From positions 1 to 39,921 of the forward strand of contig JAHIPS010000068.1 of assembly GCA_018902915.1 (NCBI GenBank): DNA of 39,921 bases, read 5' to 3'. The notes beneath the pieces were generated by a model. The model searched no databases. It was not told the DNA's origin and saw only the letters and a program-made list of their open reading frames with translations. Positions 28,471 through 36,968 of this stretch are shown here, piece by piece. Within the stretch, counting starts at the first letter, position 1, and each line of letters begins with the position of its first letter. Both the position numbers and the translations under genes were made by a program. This stretch comes from Candidatus Omnitrophota bacterium (GTDB taxonomy: Bacteria > Omnitrophota > Gorgyraeia > Gorgyraeales > Gorgyraeaceae).

Positions 28471-29600
28471 CTTTGCCCCTCCGGATTATGGTATTTAAAA
28501 AGCTCTCCTTTGTAGCTTTTAAAAACAAAGTGATCCTTTTCCCTGGATACCAGGTATTCCGGCTGCAACGGCACCTTGCCCTGGCCTTCCAGCCCGTCTA
28601 TTACATAAGTCGGAACGCAAAGTCCGGACGTGAACCCTCTCATCGCTTTTATTATCTCCAGGCCTTTGTCTATTGATGTCCTGAAATGACCTGTGCCTGT
28701 TACAGGATCGCACTGGAAAAGGTAGTACGGCCGCACGCCCATCCTCAAAAGTCCCTGGCACAACTTCGTCATGATCGCGGCATCGTCATTTATGCCCTTA
28801 AGAAGCACTGTCTGGTTGTTCACAGGTATGCCTGCGCATAATATCCTGTCGCAGGCCCTGGCTGATTCAGGGGTTATTTCATTAGGGTGGTTAAAATGCG
28901 TATTGAGCCAGATAGGCCGGTATTTCTTCAGCATGCTCACGAGCTCGTCATCTATCCTCTGCGGCAGGACCACCGGACACCTTGTCCCTATCCTTATTAT
29001 CTCCACATGGCTCATACCCCTTAATCTTTTAAGAATGGCCTCTAATTTTTCAGTTGATAAAATGAATGGGTCCCCGCCTGAAAGGATCACGTCTCTTATT
29101 TCTTTGTGGTCACTGATGTAGGCATATATGTCTTCCAGTTCCGAGGCGGTTCTGGTCCAAAAACCCTTGTGCCATTCTCTTTTTCTAGTGCAGTGCCTGC
29201 AATACACTGGGCAGATGTCTGTCAGCCCTACAAGTACCCTGTCAGGATAGCGGTGCACAAGGCCTTTGACCACAGTGTCTTTTTCCTCTCCGAGCGGGTC
29301 ATCCTGAAGCTCAAGATACAGCCTTTCCTCGTATTTTGACGGTACGCACTGAAGTCTTACAGGGTCTTCGGGGTTTTGCCTGTCTATAAGAGAGAGATAA
29401 TAGGGTGTGATCCTGAACGGGTAATTAGAGATGGCCGCGGCTAGGCAGTCCACTTCCGCGGCATTTAATGAAAACGCCTTTTTCAATCCTTCGATATCCT
29501 TTATTGAATTTCTTAGCTGCCGCCTCCAGTCATTCTTTTCCCGGCTACATCCGGGAGGTTGATCATTTTCGAGCGAGACTTGTTCAGTTTCTGTCTCCAT
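28467..29600 (-). CDS. Lysine 2,3-aminomutase-family radical SAM enzyme
   Basis: DICPVYCRHCTRKREW (CxxxCxxC), DVILSGGDPFILS, QCDPVTGTGHFRTSIDKGLEII, GLCVPTYVIDGLEGQGKVPL. Confidence 0.93.
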   Translation of the reverse strand: METETEQVSLENDQPPGCSREKNDWRRQLRNSIKDIEGLKKAFSLNAAEVDCLAAAISNYPFRITPYYLSLIDRQNPEDPVRLQCVPSKYEERLYLELQDDPLGEEKDTVVKGLVHRYPDRVLVGLTDICPVYCRHCTRKREWHKGFWTRTASELEDIYAYISDHKEIRDVILSGGDPFILSTEKLEAILKRLRGMSHVEIIRIGTRCPVVLPQRIDDELVSMLKKYRPIWLNTHFNHPNEITPESARACDRILCAGIPVNNQTVLLKGINDDAAIMTKLCQGLLRMGVRPYYLFQCDPVTGTGHFRTSIDKGLEIIKAMRGFTSGLCVPTYVIDGLEGQGKVPLQPEYLVSREKDHFVFKSYKGELFKYHNPEGQR

Positions 29601-29638
29601 TTCCAGATCCTCTCCTTTCAGTTTAAAAGATCCTTGTA

Positions 29639-30004
29639 TTAATATTCCATATCTTCTTCGGGCAAATAGTCGGTTTCTTCTCCCGCGGCAACCACTAAGG
29701 TAATGACCTTTGCGATCTTGTCTTTGTCGTCAAGCACATAATCGATTTCAATGGTATCGCCTTCGGCTATGTCTTCCATGGACTCGATATTGTAGAGTTC
29801 CACGTCCGGGTCTATTCTGTAAACTACATTTATATCCTGGTCTGTCTCATAGTCATACTCCATAAGGGTGATCTCTTTGGCAGATACCTTTACGGCCATC
29901 CCCCAGGAGTAATCCATCTCCCCCTCCTCCTGGGCATGGGACAATGCCGGAAAGAGACAGGTTAACAGTGTTATTGACAATATTAAAAATAGGCGTTTTT
30001 TCAT
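29639..30004 (-). CDS. Small secreted acidic protein
   Basis: Signal peptide MKKRLFLILSITLLTCLFPALSHAQ followed by an Asp/Glu-rich beta-type sequence. Confidence 0.75.
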   Translation of the reverse strand: MKKRLFLILSITLLTCLFPALSHAQEEGEMDYSWGMAVKVSAKEITLMEYDYETDQDINVVYRIDPDVELYNIESMEDIAEGDTIEIDYVLDDKDKIAKVITLVVAAGEETDYLPEEDMEY

Positions 30005-30025
30005 CTTTATGGCTCTCCTTTATCT

Positions 30026-30361
30026 TCAGCGTTTCTTCTTTAATCTCCTCAACTTCTTTAAATCACCTCTGAATGTCTCCATGCCTGAAATCCCCTGCGC
30101 GATAGACCGCACCAGCCTGTTAGAATGCCTGTCTTTTAAGCGAACCATGCAATAATATACCTTTATGCCATTTCTCCTGTCTCTCACTATGCCTGTCAGC
30201 CTTAACCTCGTAAGGTGCTTGGATATTATGGACTGGTTTTTGCCAAGGGTCCGGCAAATCTCATTGACAGCCAGCTCTTCTTTTTCCAGCAGGTTGATTA
30301 TCCTCAATCTCGTGTCGTCAGAAAACGCCTTTAATATCTGCCTCGCCCTTTTAATGCGCAC
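30026..30361 (-). CDS. ArsR/SmtB-family transcriptional regulator
   Basis: ILKAFSDDTRLRIINLLEKEELAVNEICRTLGKNQSIISKHLTRLRLTGIVRDRRNGIKVYY. GTG at 30361 with AAAGGGGGTGG RBS preferred over TTG at 30382. Confidence 0.92.
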   Translation of the reverse strand: MRIKRARQILKAFSDDTRLRIINLLEKEELAVNEICRTLGKNQSIISKHLTRLRLTGIVRDRRNGIKVYYCMVRLKDRHSNRLVRSIAQGISGMETFRGDLKKLRRLKKKR

Positions 30362-30388
30362 GCGCCACCCCCTTTCTCTCAATAACTA

Positions 30389-30406
30389 TATGAACATATG
30401 TTCATA
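30389..30406. promoter_or_regulatory. ArsR-type operator palindrome
   Basis: TATGAACATATGTTCATA, perfect 18-bp palindrome between promoter and arsR-like start; contains the TGAACA-N2-TGTTCA core of ArsR/SmtB operators. Confidence 0.85.
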
Positions 30407-30414
30407 CGCTCATA

Positions 30415-30442
30415 AGTATACGTAAAAAAAAGAATTTGTCAA
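30415..30442 (-). promoter_or_regulatory. Sigma70-type promoter of the ArsR operon
   Basis: Minus strand TTGACA-N16-TATACT; predicted start site abuts the operator. Confidence 0.75.
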
Positions 30443-30459
30443 GGACTTTTTTAGAGAGC

Positions 30460-30567
30460 GCTGAAAAAGTCCATCTTCGTGTCATTGCGAGCGACCGAAG
30501 GGAGCGAAGCAATCTCAAAAAAGAGATTGCTTCGGCGCTCTGCGCCTCGCAATGACACTTTTTCAGC
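30460..30567. repeat. REP-like long inverted repeat with extended outer arms
   Basis: GCTGAAAAAGT(30460-30470)/ACTTTTTCAGC(30557-30567); GTCATTGCGA/TCGCAATGAC; GAAGCAATCTC/GAGATTGCTTC. Confidence 0.92.
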
Positions 30568-30592
30568 ATTCTCTTTTAGTCTTTTAGGGGCA

Positions 30593-31387
30593 CTAAAAAA
30601 CCGCTGCCAGCCTGATGCCTATCTCGGTAGAGTTATTTTCAGGCTCCCAACCAAAGCCCCAAAGTACTCCATTGTATGTGATATTCGCTGTTTCCGATTC
30701 TTCGATGTCCCAGTATCGTACAAAAGGCTCTATCAGAAAATCCGCTTTCTCGCCTTTTTTCTGGAATCTCAAAGAGGCCCTGAGTCCAAATCCGTCATTC
30801 TGGTCGTTCTCCAGGTCACTAAAGCTTGGAACAGCGCCGGAAAGATGGCTTTTCTGGATCCCCTTCCAGAAATAATCGTACTCAAATATCGCAGCCATGG
30901 ACCAGTCATTGTTTAACGGGTTGATTATTTCTATTCCGATCGGCGTGTAGAAATAATTTGATTCTCTTTCATAACCCCTGTCGCCTGTTGACGAGATCAT
31001 GCCTGAAGAGTCGTCATTTAAATATCTATACCCAAGGCCTATGTAAGGCGTGATTCCGTATCCTTCATATTTAGAGAAGTCATAACCGAGGAGCCCCCTG
31101 AATTCCAGCATGAAATCATCTATACTGTCGATGGTTCCTGAATTTTTGTAATCCACATGGCCATAGCTATACCTCGCATCCACATTAAACATAAAGTCTT
31201 TGCGAAAGGTGTAAGAAGCTCCGATGCCGTACATCAGGCCCTTTTCCTCCATAACGTTTGGCTCGTCATACATGATATACGATATCTCAGTTGACACGCC
31301 CAGAGAATGCTCTTTTAGCGGCTCTGCAAAACCCCTGCCAGCTCCTATAAATACAAAACATACTGTAAGGACTAAACACGTTTTCAT
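30593..31387 (-). CDS. Outer-membrane beta-barrel protein
   Basis: Signal peptide; alternating aromatic/hydrophobic strands; terminal Phe (GIRLAAVF). Confidence 0.75.
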   Translation of the reverse strand: MKTCLVLTVCFVFIGAGRGFAEPLKEHSLGVSTEISYIMYDEPNVMEEKGLMYGIGASYTFRKDFMFNVDARYSYGHVDYKNSGTIDSIDDFMLEFRGLLGYDFSKYEGYGITPYIGLGYRYLNDDSSGMISSTGDRGYERESNYFYTPIGIEIINPLNNDWSMAAIFEYDYFWKGIQKSHLSGAVPSFSDLENDQNDGFGLRASLRFQKKGEKADFLIEPFVRYWDIEESETANITYNGVLWGFGWEPENNSTEIGIRLAAVF

Positions 31388-31409
31388 ATTATCTCTATTA
31401 CCTTAAAAC

Positions 31410-32741
31410 TTAGATATCTCTATTTAGCCTTCTTAATCTTATAATTTTATCAGATAGCACAGGGGGACCGATCTTATAATCATAGCTTCCTTTTTCTACC
31501 TTCTCAGGCGTAACATCCCAGCCGTATTGGACTGCTAAAATCTCGGCCATTCGGTGCTGCGCTTTAGAGTAACGATTGTCTTGTTCTGGGAAAAGGTCAT
31601 TTAGTCTTTTGCTCGCTGCATCACTATCAATGACAAGATATGAATCATTGTGTTCTCTTATATAGGCTGCAGGATTATCAGGCGATACCTCGTCAAGCAC
31701 CACGACATCAACAGATGGTATTTTACTCTTGCCATTGGCGGCAAAGATTATAGTCTCTGTCTCTTCCAATAATTCATACATGCCTGTTGTATTGGCATAG
31801 GCCTTTGGGATTCGCCCTTCTTCCAGGGCCTTCTTTACTCCTTCAATGCCAAGTTCTTCTATTTCATGTGCGGACAAACCTATCTGCGACTGTATTCCCG
31901 CGTCATCACAATTTGAATAAATTGTTCTTGGAGATAACTCGGTCCTCCTTGTGCGCTCCTCTGGCAAAGACCCTTCTTCATTAAATGCTATGTGCACTCC
32001 TTTAAACTTACGACTGCTGACCTTCCGGGCTTTACCAAGGCCGCCAAAACCGACGTGTGCCTTACGAGGACCGTCTGGCCTTGCTCTTTTTATCTCCCTA
32101 TCAAAAACGCTACTATATTCGTCTGGCGATACGCTTAATACACCTTTATTCCTAAACTCTTCTATCTTTTTCCCGTACTCCTCTGTTTTATCAATCTGCC
32201 ATGTTGATCTGGGGTCAACCAGGCAATAGACCTTTGGCAGTTTCTTGTTGAGCTCTTTTAACCTTTTTATGAAATTCTCGTAGATATATAAGTGATAATC
32301 AAAACTCGTCCCGCCGTATTCGTCAAGCATGAATATAACCACCCTTGACCAGTCAATGTCATCTCTTTCAGCTAGTAAATCGTATACACCGGGTAGGCCG
32401 TTTTCGTCTTTAAGAGGGGTATTTCCTGTTGGCATGCGTATAACAGCTGTCTCGCCATTGTCTTGAGCCATTACTATCCTTTCGTGAATCAGCTCCTCGA
32501 CTATCCTGGCCATGTGATGTTTGCTAGACCCCATGCCGAGCTTAAAGCCAGGGTTTCTACTGAGGGAAGGTCGGACAAAATGTACAACATCCTCTCTGGT
32601 ATCTTCATCCTGCTGAAAATAACTGGGTACTCGTAGCGTCTTTTCTGAAAAGGAAAGCGAATAGGCCAGATCCTGAAATAAAAACACCCCTCCTAGCATA
32701 AATATTAAAGCTATATTAACTATTCTTTTCATCTTTCTCAT
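31410..32741 (-). CDS. Glucosamine-6-phosphate isomerase/6-phosphogluconolactonase-family protein with N-terminal signal-like leader
   Basis: Leader MRKMKRIVNIALIFMLGGVFLFQDLAYS; MLDEYGG; GVHIAFNEEGS (NagB-like). Confidence 0.75.
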   Translation of the reverse strand: MRKMKRIVNIALIFMLGGVFLFQDLAYSLSFSEKTLRVPSYFQQDEDTREDVVHFVRPSLSRNPGFKLGMGSSKHHMARIVEELIHERIVMAQDNGETAVIRMPTGNTPLKDENGLPGVYDLLAERDDIDWSRVVIFMLDEYGGTSFDYHLYIYENFIKRLKELNKKLPKVYCLVDPRSTWQIDKTEEYGKKIEEFRNKGVLSVSPDEYSSVFDREIKRARPDGPRKAHVGFGGLGKARKVSSRKFKGVHIAFNEEGSLPEERTRRTELSPRTIYSNCDDAGIQSQIGLSAHEIEELGIEGVKKALEEGRIPKAYANTTGMYELLEETETIIFAANGKSKIPSVDVVVLDEVSPDNPAAYIREHNDSYLVIDSDAASKRLNDLFPEQDNRYSKAQHRMAEILAVQYGWDVTPEKVEKGSYDYKIGPPVLSDKIIRLRRLNRDI

Positions 32742-32776
32742 ATATTCAGTCTCTATCCTGAAAATTAGTCCCTGTC

Positions 32777-33736
32777 CTAGATCGCCTCTATTGTCGAGGG
32801 CGGCTTCTGCGTGATATTATAAGTAACGCTTACCACGCCTGGCACCTCAGCGACTATCCTGTCCGCGAGTTTACAAAGCGTGTCAAAAGGCAGTTTCGTA
32901 GGAGCCGCCTCTCTCGCGTCAATGCTGTCCCAGCATCGCACCTCGATCTGCAGGCCAAAATCCCTTTTCCCGTCCCGCATGCCAGTGACCCTGTCCTGGT
33001 GCAGGATGCCCATGTACTGGAAGGCCTTTGTGTGGCAAAGCTCCTCTTCTACAATAGTGGTCGCCTTCCTCACTATGCTGATCTTTTCCCTTGTCACTTC
33101 GCCTATGACCCTGGCAGCGAGCGCTGGCCCTGGAAAAGGTATGCGGTTATACGTGGATTCAGGCAGGCCCAGCGCGGCAGCGAGCTTTCTCACGCCGTCC
33201 TTGCGCAGCTGGATAAGCGGCTCGATGATCTTGTACCCGAATGCCTTTTGGGGATCAATGCCGAGCTGCTCAAATACATTGTGCTGTCTCTTTATGCCCG
33301 CGATTGTCTCATCGACGTCTGTCAATATCGTGCCCTGCAAAAGATATTTGGCGCCGCTTTCTCTTACAAGCCTGCCAAACACGTGTTTATAAAAAGTCTG
33401 CGTAACTGCCTCTCTTTTTTCTTCAGGGTCGGTAATGCCTTTAAATGCGTTAAAAAATTCATCCTGCGCGTCTATTATCTCTATATTGACCCCCATGCTC
33501 TTGAACAATGCCTTGATCTTCTGTGGCTCGCCTTCCCTCATGATCCCGTTATCAACAAAATATGTCTTCAGCCTGTTGCCCAGCGCCTTGTGCCCGAGCA
33601 TAGTGACAGCGCACGAATCCACGCCGCCTGAAAGCGCGTTAATAGCCACGCCGTCTCCGACAAGCGAGGAGATCTCTTTTGCCTTTTCCTCGATAAACTC
33701 CGTGGCATTAAACTTCTCGCGCGTTATTTCCTTGAT
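32777..33736 (-). CDS. guaA: Standalone GMP synthetase ATP-pyrophosphatase subunit (archaeal GuaAb-like)
   Basis: ALSGGVDSCAVTMLGHKALG P-loop; TDPEEKREAV; C-terminal VRCWDSIDAREAAPTKLPFDTL...ITQKPPSTIEAI. Frame is open and family-like upstream of track start 33649 but has no ATG/GTG/TTG; start uncertain. Confidence 0.85.
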   Translation of the reverse strand: MKEITREKFNATEFIEEKAKEISSLVGDGVAINALSGGVDSCAVTMLGHKALGNRLKTYFVDNGIMREGEPQKIKALFKSMGVNIEIIDAQDEFFNAFKGITDPEEKREAVTQTFYKHVFGRLVRESGAKYLLQGTILTDVDETIAGIKRQHNVFEQLGIDPQKAFGYKIIEPLIQLRKDGVRKLAAALGLPESTYNRIPFPGPALAARVIGEVTREKISIVRKATTIVEEELCHTKAFQYMGILHQDRVTGMRDGKRDFGLQIEVRCWDSIDAREAAPTKLPFDTLCKLADRIVAEVPGVVSVTYNITQKPPSTIEAI

Positions 33737-33774
33737 AGCCTTTTTTTCTCCTTTCTGTTTTTAGCATCTAAAAA

Positions 33775-34191
33775 TTATTCGCCTATGATCTTTACCAGCA
33801 CCCTTTTATTGCGCTGGCCGTCGAATTCGCCGTAGAAAATCTCTTCCCACGGCCCAAAGTCCAGCTCACCGCCAGTTATGGCCACCACGACCTCCCGTCC
33901 CATCAGGGTCCTTTTGAGATGAGCATCGCCATTATCCTCGCCTGTCAGATTATGTTTGTACTTTTTAATGTCATAGGGCGCGAGCTCCTCGACCCATTCA
34001 AGAAAATCACGGTGCAGGCCGCTTTCGTTATCATTGATAAAAACGCTGGAGGTGATATGCATACTGTTCACAAGGCACATGCCTTCTTTTACCTTGCTTT
34101 TCCTGACAGCCGCTTCAACCTGCGGCGTGATATTCACTATCTCGTAGCGATTTTTTGTATTAAAGGTGAGATATTCTGTGTATGCCTTCAT
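33775..34191 (-). CDS. YjbQ-family protein (UPF0047, secondary thiamine-phosphate synthase type)
   Basis: [39 protein letters not shown]...[52 protein letters not shown]. Confidence 0.95.
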   Translation of the reverse strand: MKAYTEYLTFNTKNRYEIVNITPQVEAAVRKSKVKEGMCLVNSMHITSSVFINDNESGLHRDFLEWVEELAPYDIKKYKHNLTGEDNGDAHLKRTLMGREVVVAITGGELDFGPWEEIFYGEFDGQRNKRVLVKIIGE

Positions 34192-34271
34192 GCTGCATGC
34201 CTCTTGCTATCATCCTATCATAAAGACCACTTAAAGACAACAGTATGTCAATGAAAATCAAAGATGCGCGG

Positions 34272-34928
34272 TTATTCCTTTGGGTAGCCTACTGGCTGGG
34301 TGAGGATTATTTTCTGGTCGTCCCTTAGGCTCATGGCCTTTGACAGGGCTGGCCTGTCCACCCAACCCAGCACAACTGTGGATAGCCCTTCAGACGCGCA
34401 AAAAAGATACACGTTCTGGCTTATAAATCCCGTGTCAGTGGCTGAATAAAAATCCCCCTCTTCGGTGTAACCGCCCATTCTGGAAAAATCAGCCACGTAT
34501 ATGAGGCTTACAGGAGCTGCCTGCGTAAAGGACTGGATCCCGGTAAATTCACGTATATCCTTTACCATGACCGGCTCTAAAATATGTTTTTTGGTGTTGT
34601 ATAAATATAATCCCTTTTGCATGGCCACGTAAATGTCGATCTCCTGCCAGTTATGCGCGCTGGGAACCGTGATGTTTCCAGAATCAGGCCTATTTACGCC
34701 AGAGGCAGCCCATAAAAGATTGGAAATAATGTCGAGGGGGATTTCTTTTTCGCTGAATTCGCGGTTTGATTTTCTTTCTTTCAGCGCCTGCATCAATGAT
34801 CTGCCTCTCTCGAGGTCAGGCTTTGAAAGCTCGATTGGCTTTAATTCTTCAGCAAGCGCGCAGGCAGATATTAAAAAAACCGCTGATATGGTAATGCAGG
34901 CTAAGATCTTATTTTTATGTGCTATCAT
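34272..34928 (-). CDS. Exported nitroreductase-family protein (SagB-like)
   Basis: Signal peptide; LMQALKERKSNREFSEKEIPLDIISNLLWAASGVNRPDSG...SAHNWQEIDIYVAM. Confidence 0.85.
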   Translation of the reverse strand: MIAHKNKILACITISAVFLISACALAEELKPIELSKPDLERGRSLMQALKERKSNREFSEKEIPLDIISNLLWAASGVNRPDSGNITVPSAHNWQEIDIYVAMQKGLYLYNTKKHILEPVMVKDIREFTGIQSFTQAAPVSLIYVADFSRMGGYTEEGDFYSATDTGFISQNVYLFCASEGLSTVVLGWVDRPALSKAMSLRDDQKIILTQPVGYPKE

Positions 34929-34955
34929 GTGTCCCCTTTCCTTGTTACATACTGA

Positions 34956-36962
34956 CTATACTATAACTTCCAATTTATTTGAACGAAATAAAACCGCCAG
35001 CGCGGAAAAATAAAAGACCAGGGCTAATATATAAAGGAAGTTAAGGCCTGATATCATTGAGGCGTATTCGCAGAACCCGCCCGCAACTGCGCCGATAAGA
35101 TTTGAGCCCAGCGCGATGCCAGGGTATTTCACGCGCCTGAATACGGTCGCGAATATCATGGCCGCGAAAAAAATCGGGAGCCCTGCCAGAAACCCCGCGG
35201 CAAAGGCCTTGACGGGAAAGCCAAGCCCCAGAAGGTTTGACAGCGGAAAAAAATAGCTGATAGCAAGCGAAAATCCCAGCCCGACAAAAAATAGCCTCGC
35301 GTCCTTTGGCTGTTTTTTAATGACGATAAAGTTTGCCGCGAGCGCTATGAAAAGTATTGCTGAAAACACCACCGCGTTTACGATCCATGTCGAGCCAAAA
35401 AGTAAAGACATCGTCGTGACGCTCTTGGTTTCGAGAAGTAAAAACCCGCACCCGAGCAAAAGAAAGAACACGTTCACCCTGCCGCCTTTTAGAGGTGAAA
35501 GCATAAAGATGAACGCGATAGATATACAGACGAGCATCAGGAGCGCGGCAATATACAGGCGCGGTATAGCACGCTTCTCGAGATAGAGATACGGCCAGTC
35601 GTCTGTGGGCACATCCACTCTCGTCTCTCCGGAAATCCTCAAAAGCGCGCTGGCTAAATCAGGCCGCTCCAATAGCGCGCTTTTTAAGCCAGGGCCGGCG
35701 AACACCATCATGTTGAATAAATAAGGATCCGTGAGCGCGTAGCGCGCCTCGTCCTTAAAGACAGTTTTTACTGTCTCGAGGAGCCGCGACTTTATCCATT
35801 CTGTCGGAACAGAAAAAAGCAAAAGCATTATGCCGTCAGGGGAAAGCAGGCGTTTTGACTCCTCCATGGCTTCTCGCGTGTAAACATAATTATCGAGCCT
35901 GACAGAAGAAGTCGCGGAAAGCACGGCGTGCGAATCCAGGGTACCGTAAACTATCATGTCATATTTAGCGCTGGCCTTGTGCATGAACGAACGCGCGTCA
36001 TCCGTAAAAACCCTGACCTTGTCACTATCGTAAGGCTGCTGCGGGTGATGCGAACGGCCGAGCTCGACGATCACAGGGTCGATCTCGACAGCGTCTATCG
36101 ACTCTGCGCCTGCCTCCAGCGCTGCCCATATGTCATTGCCTGTGCCGGAACCTATGATAAGTACTTTCTCGGGCCGGATCCATTTATACGGAAAGGAGTA
36201 TTTTCCAGCCGCAGGCATATCTCTGTCAAAATTTACGGCCTTCTGGTGAAAACTCTGGTTTACATACAGCGAGACGCTTTTGTCTTCGTGTTTTTTGAGC
36301 TGGATAGAATAATACGGCGACCAGTGCATGTCTTTTTCGTTTATCCATATCAACAGGACTATGCCGGCAAGGATAAAAACGGAAATGATAAAACCGCGGC
36401 CCCTGTATAAAGCCATCGTGATTATCAATGCCGCTGCCAGAAACCACGCGTATGCCGGCGCGTTGAAAAAAGAAAACAGGGCAAAACATATGACACCGAG
36501 CAAGCTCCCCGCGATATTCAGCGTGTAGCCTTCAAGCGGCGTAAACTCGTCCATTGACTTGCCGATCCTTTGCCCGAGAGGAACGAATACAAAGGTATTG
36601 ATGAAAAATATAATACCCAGGACAGCGATGATGGGGAGTTTCAGCGTCGGGAGATGCAAACGGTTTCCTTCATAGTAGGTCCACAGCCATGTCTGGGCAT
36701 CCTTTGGTATTGACACGAATATGTATTGCAATGCCAGGATCAGAAGGACGCCGCAGCCCAGGATAACAGAAAACGCGCGGAAAAGGTCGCAGCTTTTTTT
36801 TGATAAAAGCATGCCCAGGCCCAGGCCCAGGAACGACGATATGAGGATTATGTTTGAAAAAAACGCGACTGAAAAAACATGGGCCGGTATCCAGCGTATA
36901 AAAGAGAGTTCAAGAAAAAGGCTGAGGAAACTTACAAGGACAAGCTTGTTTTTGTTGGACAT
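34956..36962 (-). CDS. Polytopic membrane protein with embedded spermidine-synthase-like domain
   Basis: TM segments flank EKVLIIGSGTGNDIWAALEAGAESIDAVEIDPVIVELGRSHHP...VRVFTDDARSFMH...YDMIVYGTLDS. Confidence 0.88.
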   Translation of the reverse strand: MSNKNKLVLVSFLSLFLELSFIRWIPAHVFSVAFFSNIILISSFLGLGLGMLLSKKSCDLFRAFSVILGCGVLLILALQYIFVSIPKDAQTWLWTYYEGNRLHLPTLKLPIIAVLGIIFFINTFVFVPLGQRIGKSMDEFTPLEGYTLNIAGSLLGVICFALFSFFNAPAYAWFLAAALIITMALYRGRGFIISVFILAGIVLLIWINEKDMHWSPYYSIQLKKHEDKSVSLYVNQSFHQKAVNFDRDMPAAGKYSFPYKWIRPEKVLIIGSGTGNDIWAALEAGAESIDAVEIDPVIVELGRSHHPQQPYDSDKVRVFTDDARSFMHKASAKYDMIVYGTLDSHAVLSATSSVRLDNYVYTREAMEESKRLLSPDGIMLLLFSVPTEWIKSRLLETVKTVFKDEARYALTDPYLFNMMVFAGPGLKSALLERPDLASALLRISGETRVDVPTDDWPYLYLEKRAIPRLYIAALLMLVCISIAFIFMLSPLKGGRVNVFFLLLGCGFLLLETKSVTTMSLLFGSTWIVNAVVFSAILFIALAANFIVIKKQPKDARLFFVGLGFSLAISYFFPLSNLLGLGFPVKAFAAGFLAGLPIFFAAMIFATVFRRVKYPGIALGSNLIGAVAGGFCEYASMISGLNFLYILALVFYFSALAVLFRSNKLEVIV

Positions 36963-36968
36963 CTTGGC

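Noticed and set aside
30479-30916. 145-aa plus-strand ORF
   Set aside because: Starts inside the REP-like repeat (MSLRATEGSEAISKKRLLRRSAPRNDT) and continues antisense to the outer-membrane protein gene.
32999-33631. 210-aa plus-strand ORF
   Set aside because: Antisense to the well-conserved guaA ATPase subunit.
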